Shown piece by piece: positions 47,615-55,103 of a DNA stretch of 64,000 bases. Positions within the stretch are counted from its first letter, which is position 1. Each line of letters starts with the position of its first letter. The DNA comes from Deltaproteobacteria bacterium. GTDB taxonomy: Bacteria > Myxococcota > Kuafuiibacteriia > Kuafuiibacteriales > Kuafuiibacteriaceae. The position numbers were made by a program, and so were the translations under genes. The notes below the pieces were generated by a model. That model saw only the letters and a list, made by a program, of their open reading frames with translations. It was not told the DNA's origin and did no database searches. The stretch is taken from assembly GCA_016713425.1 (NCBI GenBank), contig JADJPE010000005.1:4154001-4218000 (forward strand), written 5' to 3'.

Positions 47615-48304
47615 ATGCTGACAGGGATGACGACGACCACCACGCTCTGCTTCGATCTCGACGGCACGCTCGTCGACAGCTACCTCGACATTGCGACCGC
47701 TCTAAACGCGGCCCTGCAGACCGTGGGCGCGCCGGTGTTCGAGGCCGAGTCCGTGAAGCGACTCATCGGCGGAGGTGTCGTGCAGCTTCTCGCGAACGCA
47801 TCCCTGAAGCCCGGCACCGAAGAGTTCGAGCAGGCGATGAGCGTGTTTCGGTCCTCGTATGCGCGGTGCCTCGCCGATACGACCGGGTTCTATCCGGGTG
47901 TCCGGTCGCTTCTCGAGGCTTTGCGAGATCGTGGAATCCCAGTCGTCGTGGCGACCAACAAACCTGCGGTTTTTACGCGCGCGATCGCGAGACATCTTGG
48001 CTTCGAGCAGCTCGGGATTGTGGCTCTGGCCTCTGGGGACGAGACGCCTGCGAAGAAACCGGACCCCTCGGTCATTCGACTTGCCTACGCACGTGCCGCG
48101 CTCACCTCAGCGCTGACGGCATCGCCTCGCCCCTTCTACGTCGGGGACATGCCGGTCGACGTCGAAAGCGCCCGCGCCGCGGGCATGCGGTCGGCGATCG
48201 TCGCATGGGGCTTTGACCCGCGAGGCGCGGTCGCCCTCAGCCCGGATGCGTTCATCGAGGACCCGATGGATCTCATTGAGCGTCTAGCCCGCATGGCCGT
48301 CTAA
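47615..48304 (+). CDS. gph: HAD-family phosphoglycolate phosphatase-like protein
   Basis: A 229-residue haloacid-dehalogenase hydrolase. Motif I CFDLDGTLVDSYLDI (nucleophile Asp and acid Asp), motif II VVVATNKP, motif III Lys in AKKPDPS, motif IV FYVGDMPVDVESARAAG. The helical cap (LIGGGVVQLL) is as in Gph, which hydrolyses 2-phosphoglycolate. Whether the native substrate is phosphoglycolate or another small phosphate ester cannot be told. The stop codon lies in a 17-bp tandem duplication. It is the last housekeeping gene before the accessory region. Confidence 0.88.
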   Translation: MLTGMTTTTTLCFDLDGTLVDSYLDIATALNAALQTVGAPVFEAESVKRLIGGGVVQLLANASLKPGTEEFEQAMSVFRSSYARCLADTTGFYPGVRSLLEALRDRGIPVVVATNKPAVFTRAIARHLGFEQLGIVALASGDETPAKKPDPSVIRLAYARAALTSALTASPRPFYVGDMPVDVESARAAGMRSAIVAWGFDPRGAVALSPDAFIEDPMDLIERLARMAV

Positions 48305-48324
48305 CCTGCATGGCCGTCTAACCT
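48291..48324 (+). repeat. 17-bp tandem duplication across the gph stop
   Basis: GCATGGCCGTCTAACCT occurs twice head to tail (48291-48307, 48308-48324). The first copy contains the last codons and TAA of gph. It marks a rearrangement or slippage point at the edge of the accessory region. Confidence 0.9.
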
Positions 48325-48589
48325 GGGGCGGGCAATGCAAGGGGGCTGCAATTCAAGCCGGTGTTCTCCGCTCTGAGCGTCGAACAGGTTGGATGGGCGA
48401 CTCCGGCCCGCATTCAGGGCAGATCTCGGGCGGACGCGTGGCGTTGCGCCCATCCAACATCCAAGGGTCCCAATCCGTACCATCGGACTGGACGTGCGCT
48501 GGGTTGCGGGCTTCTCTGACCGATCCCCTGGGAATCCGCCGCTCTTCATCTCTCCGTGTGCGACCGAGGCGTTGGCGCAGCCGATCATT

Positions 48590-48895
48590 GCGGCTGCTCA
48601 GCTTGTAGGCGTTCGAGCAGCTCCTTTGCCGTCACGTCGGGTTGGGCGTGAGCAACTTCTCGAGTTCGGGCCACACACCCTCGAAGCGGTTGGTCCGCGT
48701 GCGCCACGTGCGCGGTGTCTTCGGAGGCTGCTTGTGCGTCGGCCTCACCTCGCCTTGCCGCCACACTTGCCGCAGATGCGCCAGGAACTGCTCAACGTTG
48801 GCATCGGTCTGCTTTGCTGCATTCTCGGCTGGCCCGACGTCGCTCGCCAGCGCCACCAACGCAGCCTTCGCATCGCGGATGTTCTTCAGAAGCAT
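48590..48895 (-). pseudogene. Transposase remnant (IS21-like)
   Basis: A ~85-codon open stretch (48632-48895) reads LLKNIRDAKAALVALA... QFLAHLRQVWRQGEVRPTH ... RTWRTRTNRFEGVWPELEKLL. After a frameshift near 48640 it continues QPDVTAKELLERLQAEQPQ. The RTWRTR..PFE.VWPE..., D.TAKELLERLQ pattern resembles a region found in several IstA-like transposases. No intact element ends are visible. It occupies the 790-bp gap between gph and the sigma-54 promoter; the rest of that gap shows no gene I can support. Confidence 0.5.
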
Positions 48896-49033
48896 GACGG
48901 GGTCCAGCTCCGCTCGGCGCCCCCACGACAGACAGCTCGCTCGCTGTCCGTATTCGTCCGCCCGCGAGAAGAAGGCACGGCCGGACAGCCGGACGATGCC
49001 GAATCCTTACTCAGGATTTCGGCATCTTACGAC

Positions 49034-49050
49034 TGGCACCTATCCTGCTT
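49034..49050 (+). promoter_or_regulatory. Sigma-54 (-24/-12) promoter
   Basis: TGGCACCTATCCTGCTT matches the consensus TGGCAC-N5-TTGCW closely. The invariant GG and GC are separated by exactly 10 bp, as required. It lies 44 bp upstream of the ATG at 49094, leaving a short leader with AAGGAG. It implies control by an enhancer-binding protein not encoded in this window. Confidence 0.7.
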
Positions 49051-49093
49051 AGCGTTTATGCCGTCGCCACTTGCGACAAGGAGAAAAATCGAC

Positions 49094-50140
49094 ATGCCTA
49101 GTAGTGTTTCATCCGCATCCCCGGGCCAAGCTGCACCAACACGCTCGTTGGATCCGAGCGGCAACGGCCTCCGTACAACTCAAATCGATCTGTCGGGATC
49201 GGTATTGAACGTCAACTTCGTTCCTCAAGGATACGAACATGCTGCGGACCGCATCAACAAATCGAAGAGACGCGACGATGGCGAGGATCTCGCGGACACC
49301 GTGATTGATCATCCAGGAGAGGTTCAATACCTCACACTGAAGGAGAAGAAGGACGTCGTCCAAAAGATCTTGACCGCCGATTGGGGCGGCGACGAAGCCA
49401 AGGCTCTGCTCAAGATACTTGAGAGCTTGTCCGATCCCTTCGAACTCGCCTACGTCTTCGGTGATTGCTCAGGTTTGATGAATCCCTCGAGACTGGGTGG
49501 CAATGCGGCAGCCTGTGCGAAAGTCGAATCCCTGAATAGCCAGTTCGACGCCAAGGCGACCGGCGACGCCATCGAGGAGGCGATCACTGGGCTCTATGAG
49601 GTTAAGAATCTTCTCGCGGACCCCGACCTCGACCCCGCCGAGCGCGCAAAGCTCATCGCGCTGTGCGGCAGCGAGGCCGACGTCGCCCATGCGATATCTG
49701 TCCTCGAGCACTATGCCGACAACATCGACAGCATCAATACGATGGAAGCGCTCCGCGAGGTGCAAGCCGCGGCGACTGCGGCAAACCGCGTGATCCGGCG
49801 GTGTGACCAGGAGCTCCCCGGCAGAAGAGTATCCACATCTGACTCCGGTGAAGTCAGCAGCGAGAGCGGGACCAGCGATATCGACGACCGAATCGCGGAG
49901 GGCGAGAGTGCTGCGAAGGACAGCAAGGAGCGCGAAACAAAACTGCTGCAAAGCGAGACGCGGACGCTCCTTGAAATGCTGAGGGGTGGCTCGCTCAAGG
50001 CAGAGGACCTAACGCCCGCTGTGCAGCTCAAGATCCAGGACGAAATGCAGCGCGAGAGCGCCGCATTCTCCCTGTCCTCGAATATCTCGCGCCTGTTTCA
50101 TGATATGATCATGACCTCGATTCACAACATCAAAGCCTAG
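49094..50140 (+). CDS. Unrecognised protein, first gene of a sigma-54-driven cluster
   Basis: A 348-residue protein without signal peptide or membrane span. ATG 49094 is chosen because AAGGAG lies about ten bases upstream and the sigma-54 site fits; the frame is open further upstream but runs through unrelated sequence. The N-terminus is Ser/Ala/Pro-rich (MPSSVSSASPGQAAPTR), as often seen in secreted effectors. Residues ~80-120 (KKDVVQKILTADWGGDEAKALL, FELAYVF) look like a helical module seen in some large secreted proteins. A Ser/Asp/Glu linker and a helical C-terminus follow. Base composition is less GC-rich than the flanking genes. Function unknown. Confidence 0.7.
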   Translation: MPSSVSSASPGQAAPTRSLDPSGNGLRTTQIDLSGSVLNVNFVPQGYEHAADRINKSKRRDDGEDLADTVIDHPGEVQYLTLKEKKDVVQKILTADWGGDEAKALLKILESLSDPFELAYVFGDCSGLMNPSRLGGNAAACAKVESLNSQFDAKATGDAIEEAITGLYEVKNLLADPDLDPAERAKLIALCGSEADVAHAISVLEHYADNIDSINTMEALREVQAAATAANRVIRRCDQELPGRRVSTSDSGEVSSESGTSDIDDRIAEGESAAKDSKERETKLLQSETRTLLEMLRGGSLKAEDLTPAVQLKIQDEMQRESAAFSLSSNISRLFHDMIMTSIHNIKA

Positions 50141-50254
50141 AAGTGAACGTCGAGACTTCGCACGGAGTCTCCGATGTTCGCTCTCTCGCGCGCCGGGAGA
50201 GCACGGCGCTTGGAGGCTCGTCCCCAGAAGGGACCCGCCGCATCGATGATAGAA

Positions 50255-50269
50255 CCTGCTCTGAGCAGG
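50255..50269. repeat. Perfect 7-bp inverted repeat in the leader of the second cluster gene
   Basis: CCTGCTC-T-GAGCAGG, 18 bp before the ATG at 50288. It could be an operator or a leader hairpin close to the ribosome-binding site (GGACGGAGAA). Confidence 0.5.
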
Positions 50270-50287
50270 GACGGAGAACCGTGAACC

Positions 50288-50926
50288 ATGTCAATTTTCG
50301 GATCTGTGATCAGTGTTCTTGACAGCATACTGCCCTTTGACCTCAGCGGCCCACGGGAAACAGATGAAGCGAGAGCGATCGGCAGCCAATGGCTCTCGGG
50401 CGACAAGACGCCAGACGAGATCAGAGAACGTCTCGACGAGTGCATGCAGAAATGGACCGCCGCTGCAGACCAGATCGAGAATCCAGAGGAGCGTCAAGCT
50501 GCTCTCCAGCGGCTCGATGAGATCCGCGCCTCGCTCGAGATGTCCCTTGAGTTGATCGAGTCGCCGAGTACGGAGAGCACCGCAAAGTACGCATTCAGTC
50601 GCCTTATGTCCGGCGGGACAAGCAACAACATGGAAGAGGGCTCTATCGGCAACGTCTTTGCCGTTCTTCTGAGTGGAGACACATCGCTGATGCCTCAGCT
50701 CATGGGAGACGACGGATTTCTTGGATTCTCGGACGGCCTTGATGACGACGAATGGTCCGAGATTCAGGATCGGTTCTTCGAAACGGTGAAGGAGCTTCGG
50801 CAGGCGTTCGACCTCAAACCGTTGTCGAACGGAGATCGACTCTTCAACGCAACGCAACAGGCAATTCTCGACCGCCAGACAACGAATTGGGCTTTGGAGC
50901 CGAATGACAGGCCAAGACGTGCCTAG
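50288..50926 (+). CDS. Unrecognised acidic protein, second gene of the sigma-54 cluster
   Basis: A 212-residue, acidic, mostly helical protein with no signal peptide and no family I recognise. It begins MSIFGSVISVLDSILPFDLSG and contains DECMQKWTAAADQIENPEERQ and an Asp/Gly-rich stretch (GDDGFLGFSDGLDDDEW). Size and acidity would suit a chaperone for a secreted partner, but that is speculation. It lies 147 bp after the first gene and 32 bp before the third, on the same strand, so it is probably in the same transcription unit. Confidence 0.65.
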   Translation: MSIFGSVISVLDSILPFDLSGPRETDEARAIGSQWLSGDKTPDEIRERLDECMQKWTAAADQIENPEERQAALQRLDEIRASLEMSLELIESPSTESTAKYAFSRLMSGGTSNNMEEGSIGNVFAVLLSGDTSLMPQLMGDDGFLGFSDGLDDDEWSEIQDRFFETVKELRQAFDLKPLSNGDRLFNATQQAILDRQTTNWALEPNDRPRRA

Positions 50927-50958
50927 CGGCGGAGCCGGTCGATAAGAAAGGAGACGAT

Positions 50959-52110
50959 ATGCTTGGATCAGTCGTGGGAGGCGTCGGATCATACCTAATC
51001 GACCTGACAACCGATGATGAGAAAGCCGCTGCCGCTGCGAAGGCCGCCATGTGGCTAAGCATCGCATCAGCGTCTGCGGCAACAGGTATCGACGTCGGTT
51101 CATCGGTCACGGGATTGGTCATGGCTGCCAAGGAAGTAGGCGCAGCCACGATCGAAGATAGCACAGCGAAGGCCGTCTTCTCCATCGCCGGCGACACACT
51201 GGAAGCAGGACTAAGCGGGAACGTGACTCGGCTGGCATCAACCTCGGGCGGCGCCATTCTTGGTGGATGTGGAGGCTACGCGGCGTGGGGAAAGGAAGGG
51301 ATCACCACCGGCATGCAGATCGGGCAAGGTCTCGGTTCGCCGTCGCTGACATCCCTGGGCTTCAAGGGAGCCGGAACAGCCGTTGGCCTCGGTGTGGCCG
51401 AAGCAACTGAGCCCGGCGACGAGGATCCCGCCGCGCGCCGTAGGTTCTATGCATCAATCGGTGCTGGTGCCGCTGGAGACTTGGGGATGATGTCTTCCCC
51501 GATGGTGGACGAGGACTCGGTCGCGCGCAGTCTTCTCTCCGAAGACAGCGAACCGCCCAAACCCCACACGCCCGAAGCTTACCAGGCGAAAGTGCTGACG
51601 AAACAGACGAAGACTGCTTTCGATCTCCTCGGACGGGGCGCTGGCGTTGGGGTTGGCGCAGCGATCAACGCCCGTCGAGGCCCTGCAGCCCGTGGGAACA
51701 CATGCACTGCCATGCAAATGGGTCAGCGCGCAGTGTCGTTTGCGTCGACAACAGTGAATGATGTCGTCGATGCGAACCGCATGTCGCTGCTAGTGGCACC
51801 GGCGACAGTAAAAGGGGACGTCGACAAGAAAGCGGAAGGCGGCACGCTCACGATCTCCGCGGAGCAGTTCGAGATGGCAGGGCGGGCCACAGCGGACGTC
51901 TTCGCGGCCGCACAGATTCTCGTCGAGCTCCACAAGGACATCCGAGGCGGAGCTCAGATTCGGCGACTTGAGGCAGTACTTCGGAGCGGGGAGTCCAGTT
52001 CGTCAGGCGCGGAGGTCCGACGGGCGCGACTGCGAAGGCTTTCAAGGGCTACCGCTCAGCTTCCCGACGGACTCGGACATATCGCGAACGTCCTTCGGAT
52101 ACGCGTCTGA
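50959..52110 (+). CDS. Gly/Ala-rich protein with hydrophobic segments, third gene of the sigma-54 cluster
   Basis: A 383-residue protein with AAGGAG (AGAAAGGAGACGAT) before the ATG. The N-terminal half is rich in Gly, Ala and small residues in long weakly hydrophobic stretches (AAMWLSIASASAATGIDVGSSVTG; ASTSGGAILGGCGGYAAWGKEG). It lacks a signal peptide. The middle is charged and the C-terminus helical and basic. Such patterns occur in pore-forming or translocator-type proteins, but no family is recognised. A two-stage hairpin begins at the base after the stop codon, so this is the last gene of the unit. Confidence 0.65.
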   Translation: MLGSVVGGVGSYLIDLTTDDEKAAAAAKAAMWLSIASASAATGIDVGSSVTGLVMAAKEVGAATIEDSTAKAVFSIAGDTLEAGLSGNVTRLASTSGGAILGGCGGYAAWGKEGITTGMQIGQGLGSPSLTSLGFKGAGTAVGLGVAEATEPGDEDPAARRRFYASIGAGAAGDLGMMSSPMVDEDSVARSLLSEDSEPPKPHTPEAYQAKVLTKQTKTAFDLLGRGAGVGVGAAINARRGPAARGNTCTAMQMGQRAVSFASTTVNDVVDANRMSLLVAPATVKGDVDKKAEGGTLTISAEQFEMAGRATADVFAAAQILVELHKDIRGGAQIRRLEAVLRSGESSSSGAEVRRARLRRLSRATAQLPDGLGHIANVLRIRV

Positions 52111-52152
52111 CGCCAGGTTATGACGCGCGATCTCATCATCGCGCACCTGGCG
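52111..52152 (+). terminator. Hairpin directly after the three-gene cluster
   Basis: CGCCAGGT (52111-52118) pairs with ACCTGGCG (52145-52152), and inside it GCGCGAT (52125-52131) pairs with ATCGCGC (52138-52144). Fifteen perfect pairs are interrupted by one 6-nt bulge. It starts immediately after the TGA. There is no T-run, so it could instead be a 3' processing hairpin. Confidence 0.6.
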
Positions 52153-53079
52153 ATGAGGTCCGGTCCACCGAGACGGCTGGTGCGATTCGCACCCGCCCCG
52201 CTAAGCTCAACGTCCATGCGTGCGCTTCGTGACCGCAAGAGCCGAGCCGATAGGTGAATCAGTTCGACCCGGCAATGCGGGTCGAAGAGGTGACCCGCCT
52301 CCGAGGCACGGCGCGTTCGCAGGACCACGCGCCGGCGCGCCGGAGCCAGGTCGAGATCGACCGAGAAGAAGGTTCGGCGTTGGGGTAGGTCGCGGCAAGG
52401 GGAACCGGAGCCAAGACCGAAGGGGGCGAGGAAGTCGGAGGGCTGCATAGGGTGCGCTGGGCAGCGCATCGATCAGGAGGGTTCAAGTCCCTCCGGCGCT
52501 CGGATGAGGAGCGCCGTATCCGAAGACGGGAGTAACGCCTCGTCGGCCGGAGGAGGAAGGTATGGAGAGATCCAAACGGGCACGAAGGCGAAAGCTGGAG
52601 ACAGCCAAGATCGACCTGAAGCCACCTCGTCGAAACTCCGGAGGGCAGGGTGTCCGCCGCGAGGTGGGATCCGAAGGGCATGTGGAGAACTGCCGGGCCG
52701 CAGTCGAGAGAGCTATCTCAGCGACAAACCGGTCGGCCCAAGGTGAGGCAAGGTCGAGCCCGCACTATGGGGGCGAAGGCGTTCTCATCCACTCACCGCA
52801 CCAAGGTGTTTGCGGGCGGCATGGCAGGGAAGATCGATGCGTGACCCCAGGAGACCTCATGCAGTTCTCGGGTGGCACCGAGATCAGCGGACCTATAAGC
52901 GCGAGCGAAGTGGAACGCGACGCTGCATGAGGAGTCGGACGACCGAGTAGTACCCGAAGCGCTGCGAAAGTAGCGCGACCGAGAGATCGGCAGCCGGGTG
53001 GGCTGGGGAAGGCGGTCGGCGAGATTGTCGGAGTTGAGAAGCAGAGGGAGCGAGTAAAGCCAATCGCGCGGAAAGTTCC

Positions 53080-54456
53080 ATGAGCGAAAGACCCAGAAGC
53101 GATCGGCCGAGGAGACTCTCCGAGTGGCTCAATCCGACGGGAGCAAGGAAGGTCCACTCACTGGTGGACAAGGTATACCAGCGAAAGAACTTGGAGCTGG
53201 CTTGGGATCGGGTACGCAGCAATCAGGGCAGCGGTGGCATCGACGGTGCGACGATCGAGGACTTCGAGGCGAACGCTGAGGAGAACCTCGACCGACTTCA
53301 CCGTGAGCTTCGCGGCGGCGAGTATCGCCCGCAACCTATCTTGCAACGAATGATTCCAAAGCCAGGCCAGCCGGGAGAGCAACGTCCACTTGGCATTCCG
53401 ACGATCTACGATCGCGTGTGCCAGCAAGCGGTGCTTAATCGGTTGGAGCCGATCTTCGAACCGGTCTTCGATGATGCCAGCTTCGGATACCGGCGCGGAC
53501 GATCCCGGAAGGATGCCTTACGGAAGATCTGGCGAGAAATCGAGGACGGCAGCGAATGGAACGTCGACGCCGATTTGAAGAACTTCTTCGGTTCGGTGGA
53601 TCACGAGCGGCTGCTGACGCTGGTCAATCAGCTTATCGCCGACGGGCGAGTCCTCGAGCTCATCAGGTCGTTTCTGGAGGCGGGCTGCATCGCCGGAGGC
53701 AAGCGGCTTCCTACAGAGGAAGGCACGCCGCAGGGTGGTGTCGTATCGCCGTTAATGAGCAACATCCTTCTGACTCCATTCGATCGGGAGATGCGCCGAC
53801 GAGGCGATCACGTGACGAGATACGCGGACGATTGGAGCGCCACGTGTTGCTCGAAGTGTGAAGCTGAAGCGGTGCAGCGGGCGGCGAGGAAGATCCTCGC
53901 GGCGCTCGGGGTCGAACTCCACCCAGAGAAGACGAGGATTGTGCACGTGCGGCACGGCTTCGAATTTCTCGGATATAGGATCAAACGCGGGGAGAGGCCG
54001 TTGCGCCTGCCGCCGTGGATGCTCCGGAGCGGGGTCCAACGTGGGGCGCTCTATGCGTTCCCTCGATCGAGATCCGTCGATCATTTCAAGGAGCAAATCC
54101 GTAGGCGAACTCGAAGAAAGGCGCCGGTGATCACCGAGAATGTGATCGATCAGATCAACCCGGTCGTTCGGGGATGGGGGCAGTATTTCTGCAAGGCCCA
54201 TGTCCGTAAGCTCTTCGCCCAGCTGGATCGCTGGATCCTCCAGCGGATCTGGTCCCATCGCCTCAAGCGATGGCGATGCCGAGGCTACAAGGTGCTTCCC
54301 GAACGGAAGCTCTATGGCGAACTCGGCCTGGTACGCCTCGTTGCCCTGATACCTTCGCTCGCTCCCCGCTTTGAGCGAGGTCTCGCGAAAGCCGGATGCG
54401 GGAAATCTGCATGTCCGGTTTGGGAGGCGGACGGCAGCCAGCGCTCGGGCAACTGA
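53080..54456 (+). CDS. ltrA: Group II intron-encoded reverse transcriptase/maturase
   Basis: A 458-residue intron-encoded protein that splices and reverse-transcribes its intron. RT blocks: NQGSGGIDGATIEDF (RT0/1), PLGIPTIYDRVCQQAV (RT2), ASFGYRRGRS (RT2a), NVDADLKNFFGSVDH (RT3), EGTPQGGVVSPLMSNI (RT4), TRYADDWSATC (RT5, catalytic YADD), GFEFLGYRI (RT7). A maturase X domain follows (VIDQINPVVRGWGQYF). No HNH endonuclease domain is visible. Unusually, no stop follows domain X: the frame continues through the RNA domain V region (AKAGCGKSACPV) and ends in domain VI. Confidence 0.93.
   Translation: MSERPRSDRPRRLSEWLNPTGARKVHSLVDKVYQRKNLELAWDRVRSNQGSGGIDGATIEDFEANAEENLDRLHRELRGGEYRPQPILQRMIPKPGQPGEQRPLGIPTIYDRVCQQAVLNRLEPIFEPVFDDASFGYRRGRSRKDALRKIWREIEDGSEWNVDADLKNFFGSVDHERLLTLVNQLIADGRVLELIRSFLEAGCIAGGKRLPTEEGTPQGGVVSPLMSNILLTPFDREMRRRGDHVTRYADDWSATCCSKCEAEAVQRAARKILAALGVELHPEKTRIVHVRHGFEFLGYRIKRGERPLRLPPWMLRSGVQRGALYAFPRSRSVDHFKEQIRRRTRRKAPVITENVIDQINPVVRGWGQYFCKAHVRKLFAQLDRWILQRIWSHRLKRWRCRGYKVLPERKLYGELGLVRLVALIPSLAPRFERGLAKAGCGKSACPVWEADGSQRSGN
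54389..54422 (+). ncRNA. Group II intron domain V
   Basis: A 34-nt hairpin: lower stem AAGCCGGA with TCCGGTTT, a 2-nt TG bulge on the 3' side, upper stem TGCGG with CTGCA, and a GAAA-type loop. Size, AGC triad and bulge fit the catalytic domain V. Confidence 0.8.
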
Positions 54457-54581
54457 GCGCGCCTCCTCCGACCCGACAGCGAAGACGTCGGGGAACAGAT
54501 GGCTTCTGGACCCGACCGAGCGAAGGCGGCCCGTGTTGATGTGAGCTTCAGGAGGGAACCATGGCCGGCGCCTTGATGTCG

Positions 54582-54620
54582 GTGACCATGTCACCTGGTC
54601 TCTTGAAGGCAAGAGGTCAC
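54582..54620. repeat. Complex inverted repeat upstream of the HRDC fragment
   Basis: GTGACC (54582-54587) and CTCTTG (54600-54605) pair with CAAGAG (54610-54615) and GTCAC (54616-54620) around an AAGG loop. The left arm also contains GTGAC-CAT-GTCAC. Its role is unknown. Confidence 0.5.
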
Positions 54621-55065
54621 GTTCATCAGGGTAACTCGCCTGCGAGTCGACGACGTCGCGCGACGACTCTCCGAACTCGTCGTTCGCGAAGCCTTCCCGA
54701 GCGTGAGCGAAGTGGAACGCAACGGTTCTCGAGCCCCGGGTCGGAGCGAGCGCGCGTGTCGGGAGCTGCGGAGTACTTCGAGTGCATTCGAGGCGCTGCG
54801 AGAATGGCGAAATCAGCGCGCGCGCGATCTCGGCGTTCCGCCGTACGTGATCATCGCCGATCGAACGATCGAGAGCCTTCTCGAGGTACGACCCACCACC
54901 AGGCAGGACCTTCTCGATGTTGTGGGCATCGGAGATGTGAAGCTCAGGAAGTTCTGCGCGGGGATTCTCGCCGTTGTCCAAGGTTTGCCACGCTTATGCT
55001 TAGCGTGGGTGTGTGACGCCTGCTGCGGAGGAGCGCGCAGCAGGGGTGAGGGCTTTGTGCGGTAG
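54607..55065 (+). pseudogene. Orphan RecQ-type HRDC fragment
   Basis: The frame open from 54607 (first usable start GTG 54703) contains a clear HRDC domain: FEALREWRNQRARDLGVPPYVIIADRTI, then PTTRQDLLDVVGIGDVKLRKFCAGIL. This is the C-terminal nucleic-acid-binding domain of RecQ helicases. No helicase domain lies upstream; the group II intron ends ~130 bp before. The preceding 35 codons (VTRLRVDDVARRLSELVVREAF) read as coding. It is most simply the broken 3' end of a recQ-like gene, with a shifted tail after GLPRL. A small free-standing HRDC protein (120 residues) is the alternative. Confidence 0.6.
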
Positions 55066-55103
55066 GCACCGTGCTCCGGAGATGGCATCCTCGGCGAGTC
55101 TGA

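Larger units (their letters stand above)
52220..54477 (+). mobile_element. Group II intron (boundaries approximate)
   Basis: The 5' boundary is placed at GTGCGC (52220), matching the group II 5' consensus GUGYG. The ~860 bases before the reverse transcriptase are GC-rich, highly structured and contain no gene. They correspond to domains I-III, including a GAGGG-TTCAAGT-CCCTC hairpin near 52477-52494. The reverse transcriptase lies in domain IV, domain V is at 54389-54422, and a domain VI-like hairpin (GGAGGC/GCCTCC, GCGCTC/GAGCGC) follows, ending near AC at 54477. It sits 67 bp downstream of the hairpin that ends the preceding gene cluster. Confidence 0.75.

Noticed and set aside
48389..49093. 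Upstream extension of the first sigma-54 cluster gene
   Set aside because: The extension overlaps the transposase remnant and the promoter; the ribosome-binding site and sigma-54 spacing support the start at 49094.
52470..52505. tRNA T-arm-like sequence (GAGGG, TTCAAGT, CCCTC) suggesting a tRNA or att site
   Set aside because: No acceptor, D or anticodon arms can be drawn upstream, and it lies inside the group II intron 5' RNA, where such a hairpin is a domain element.
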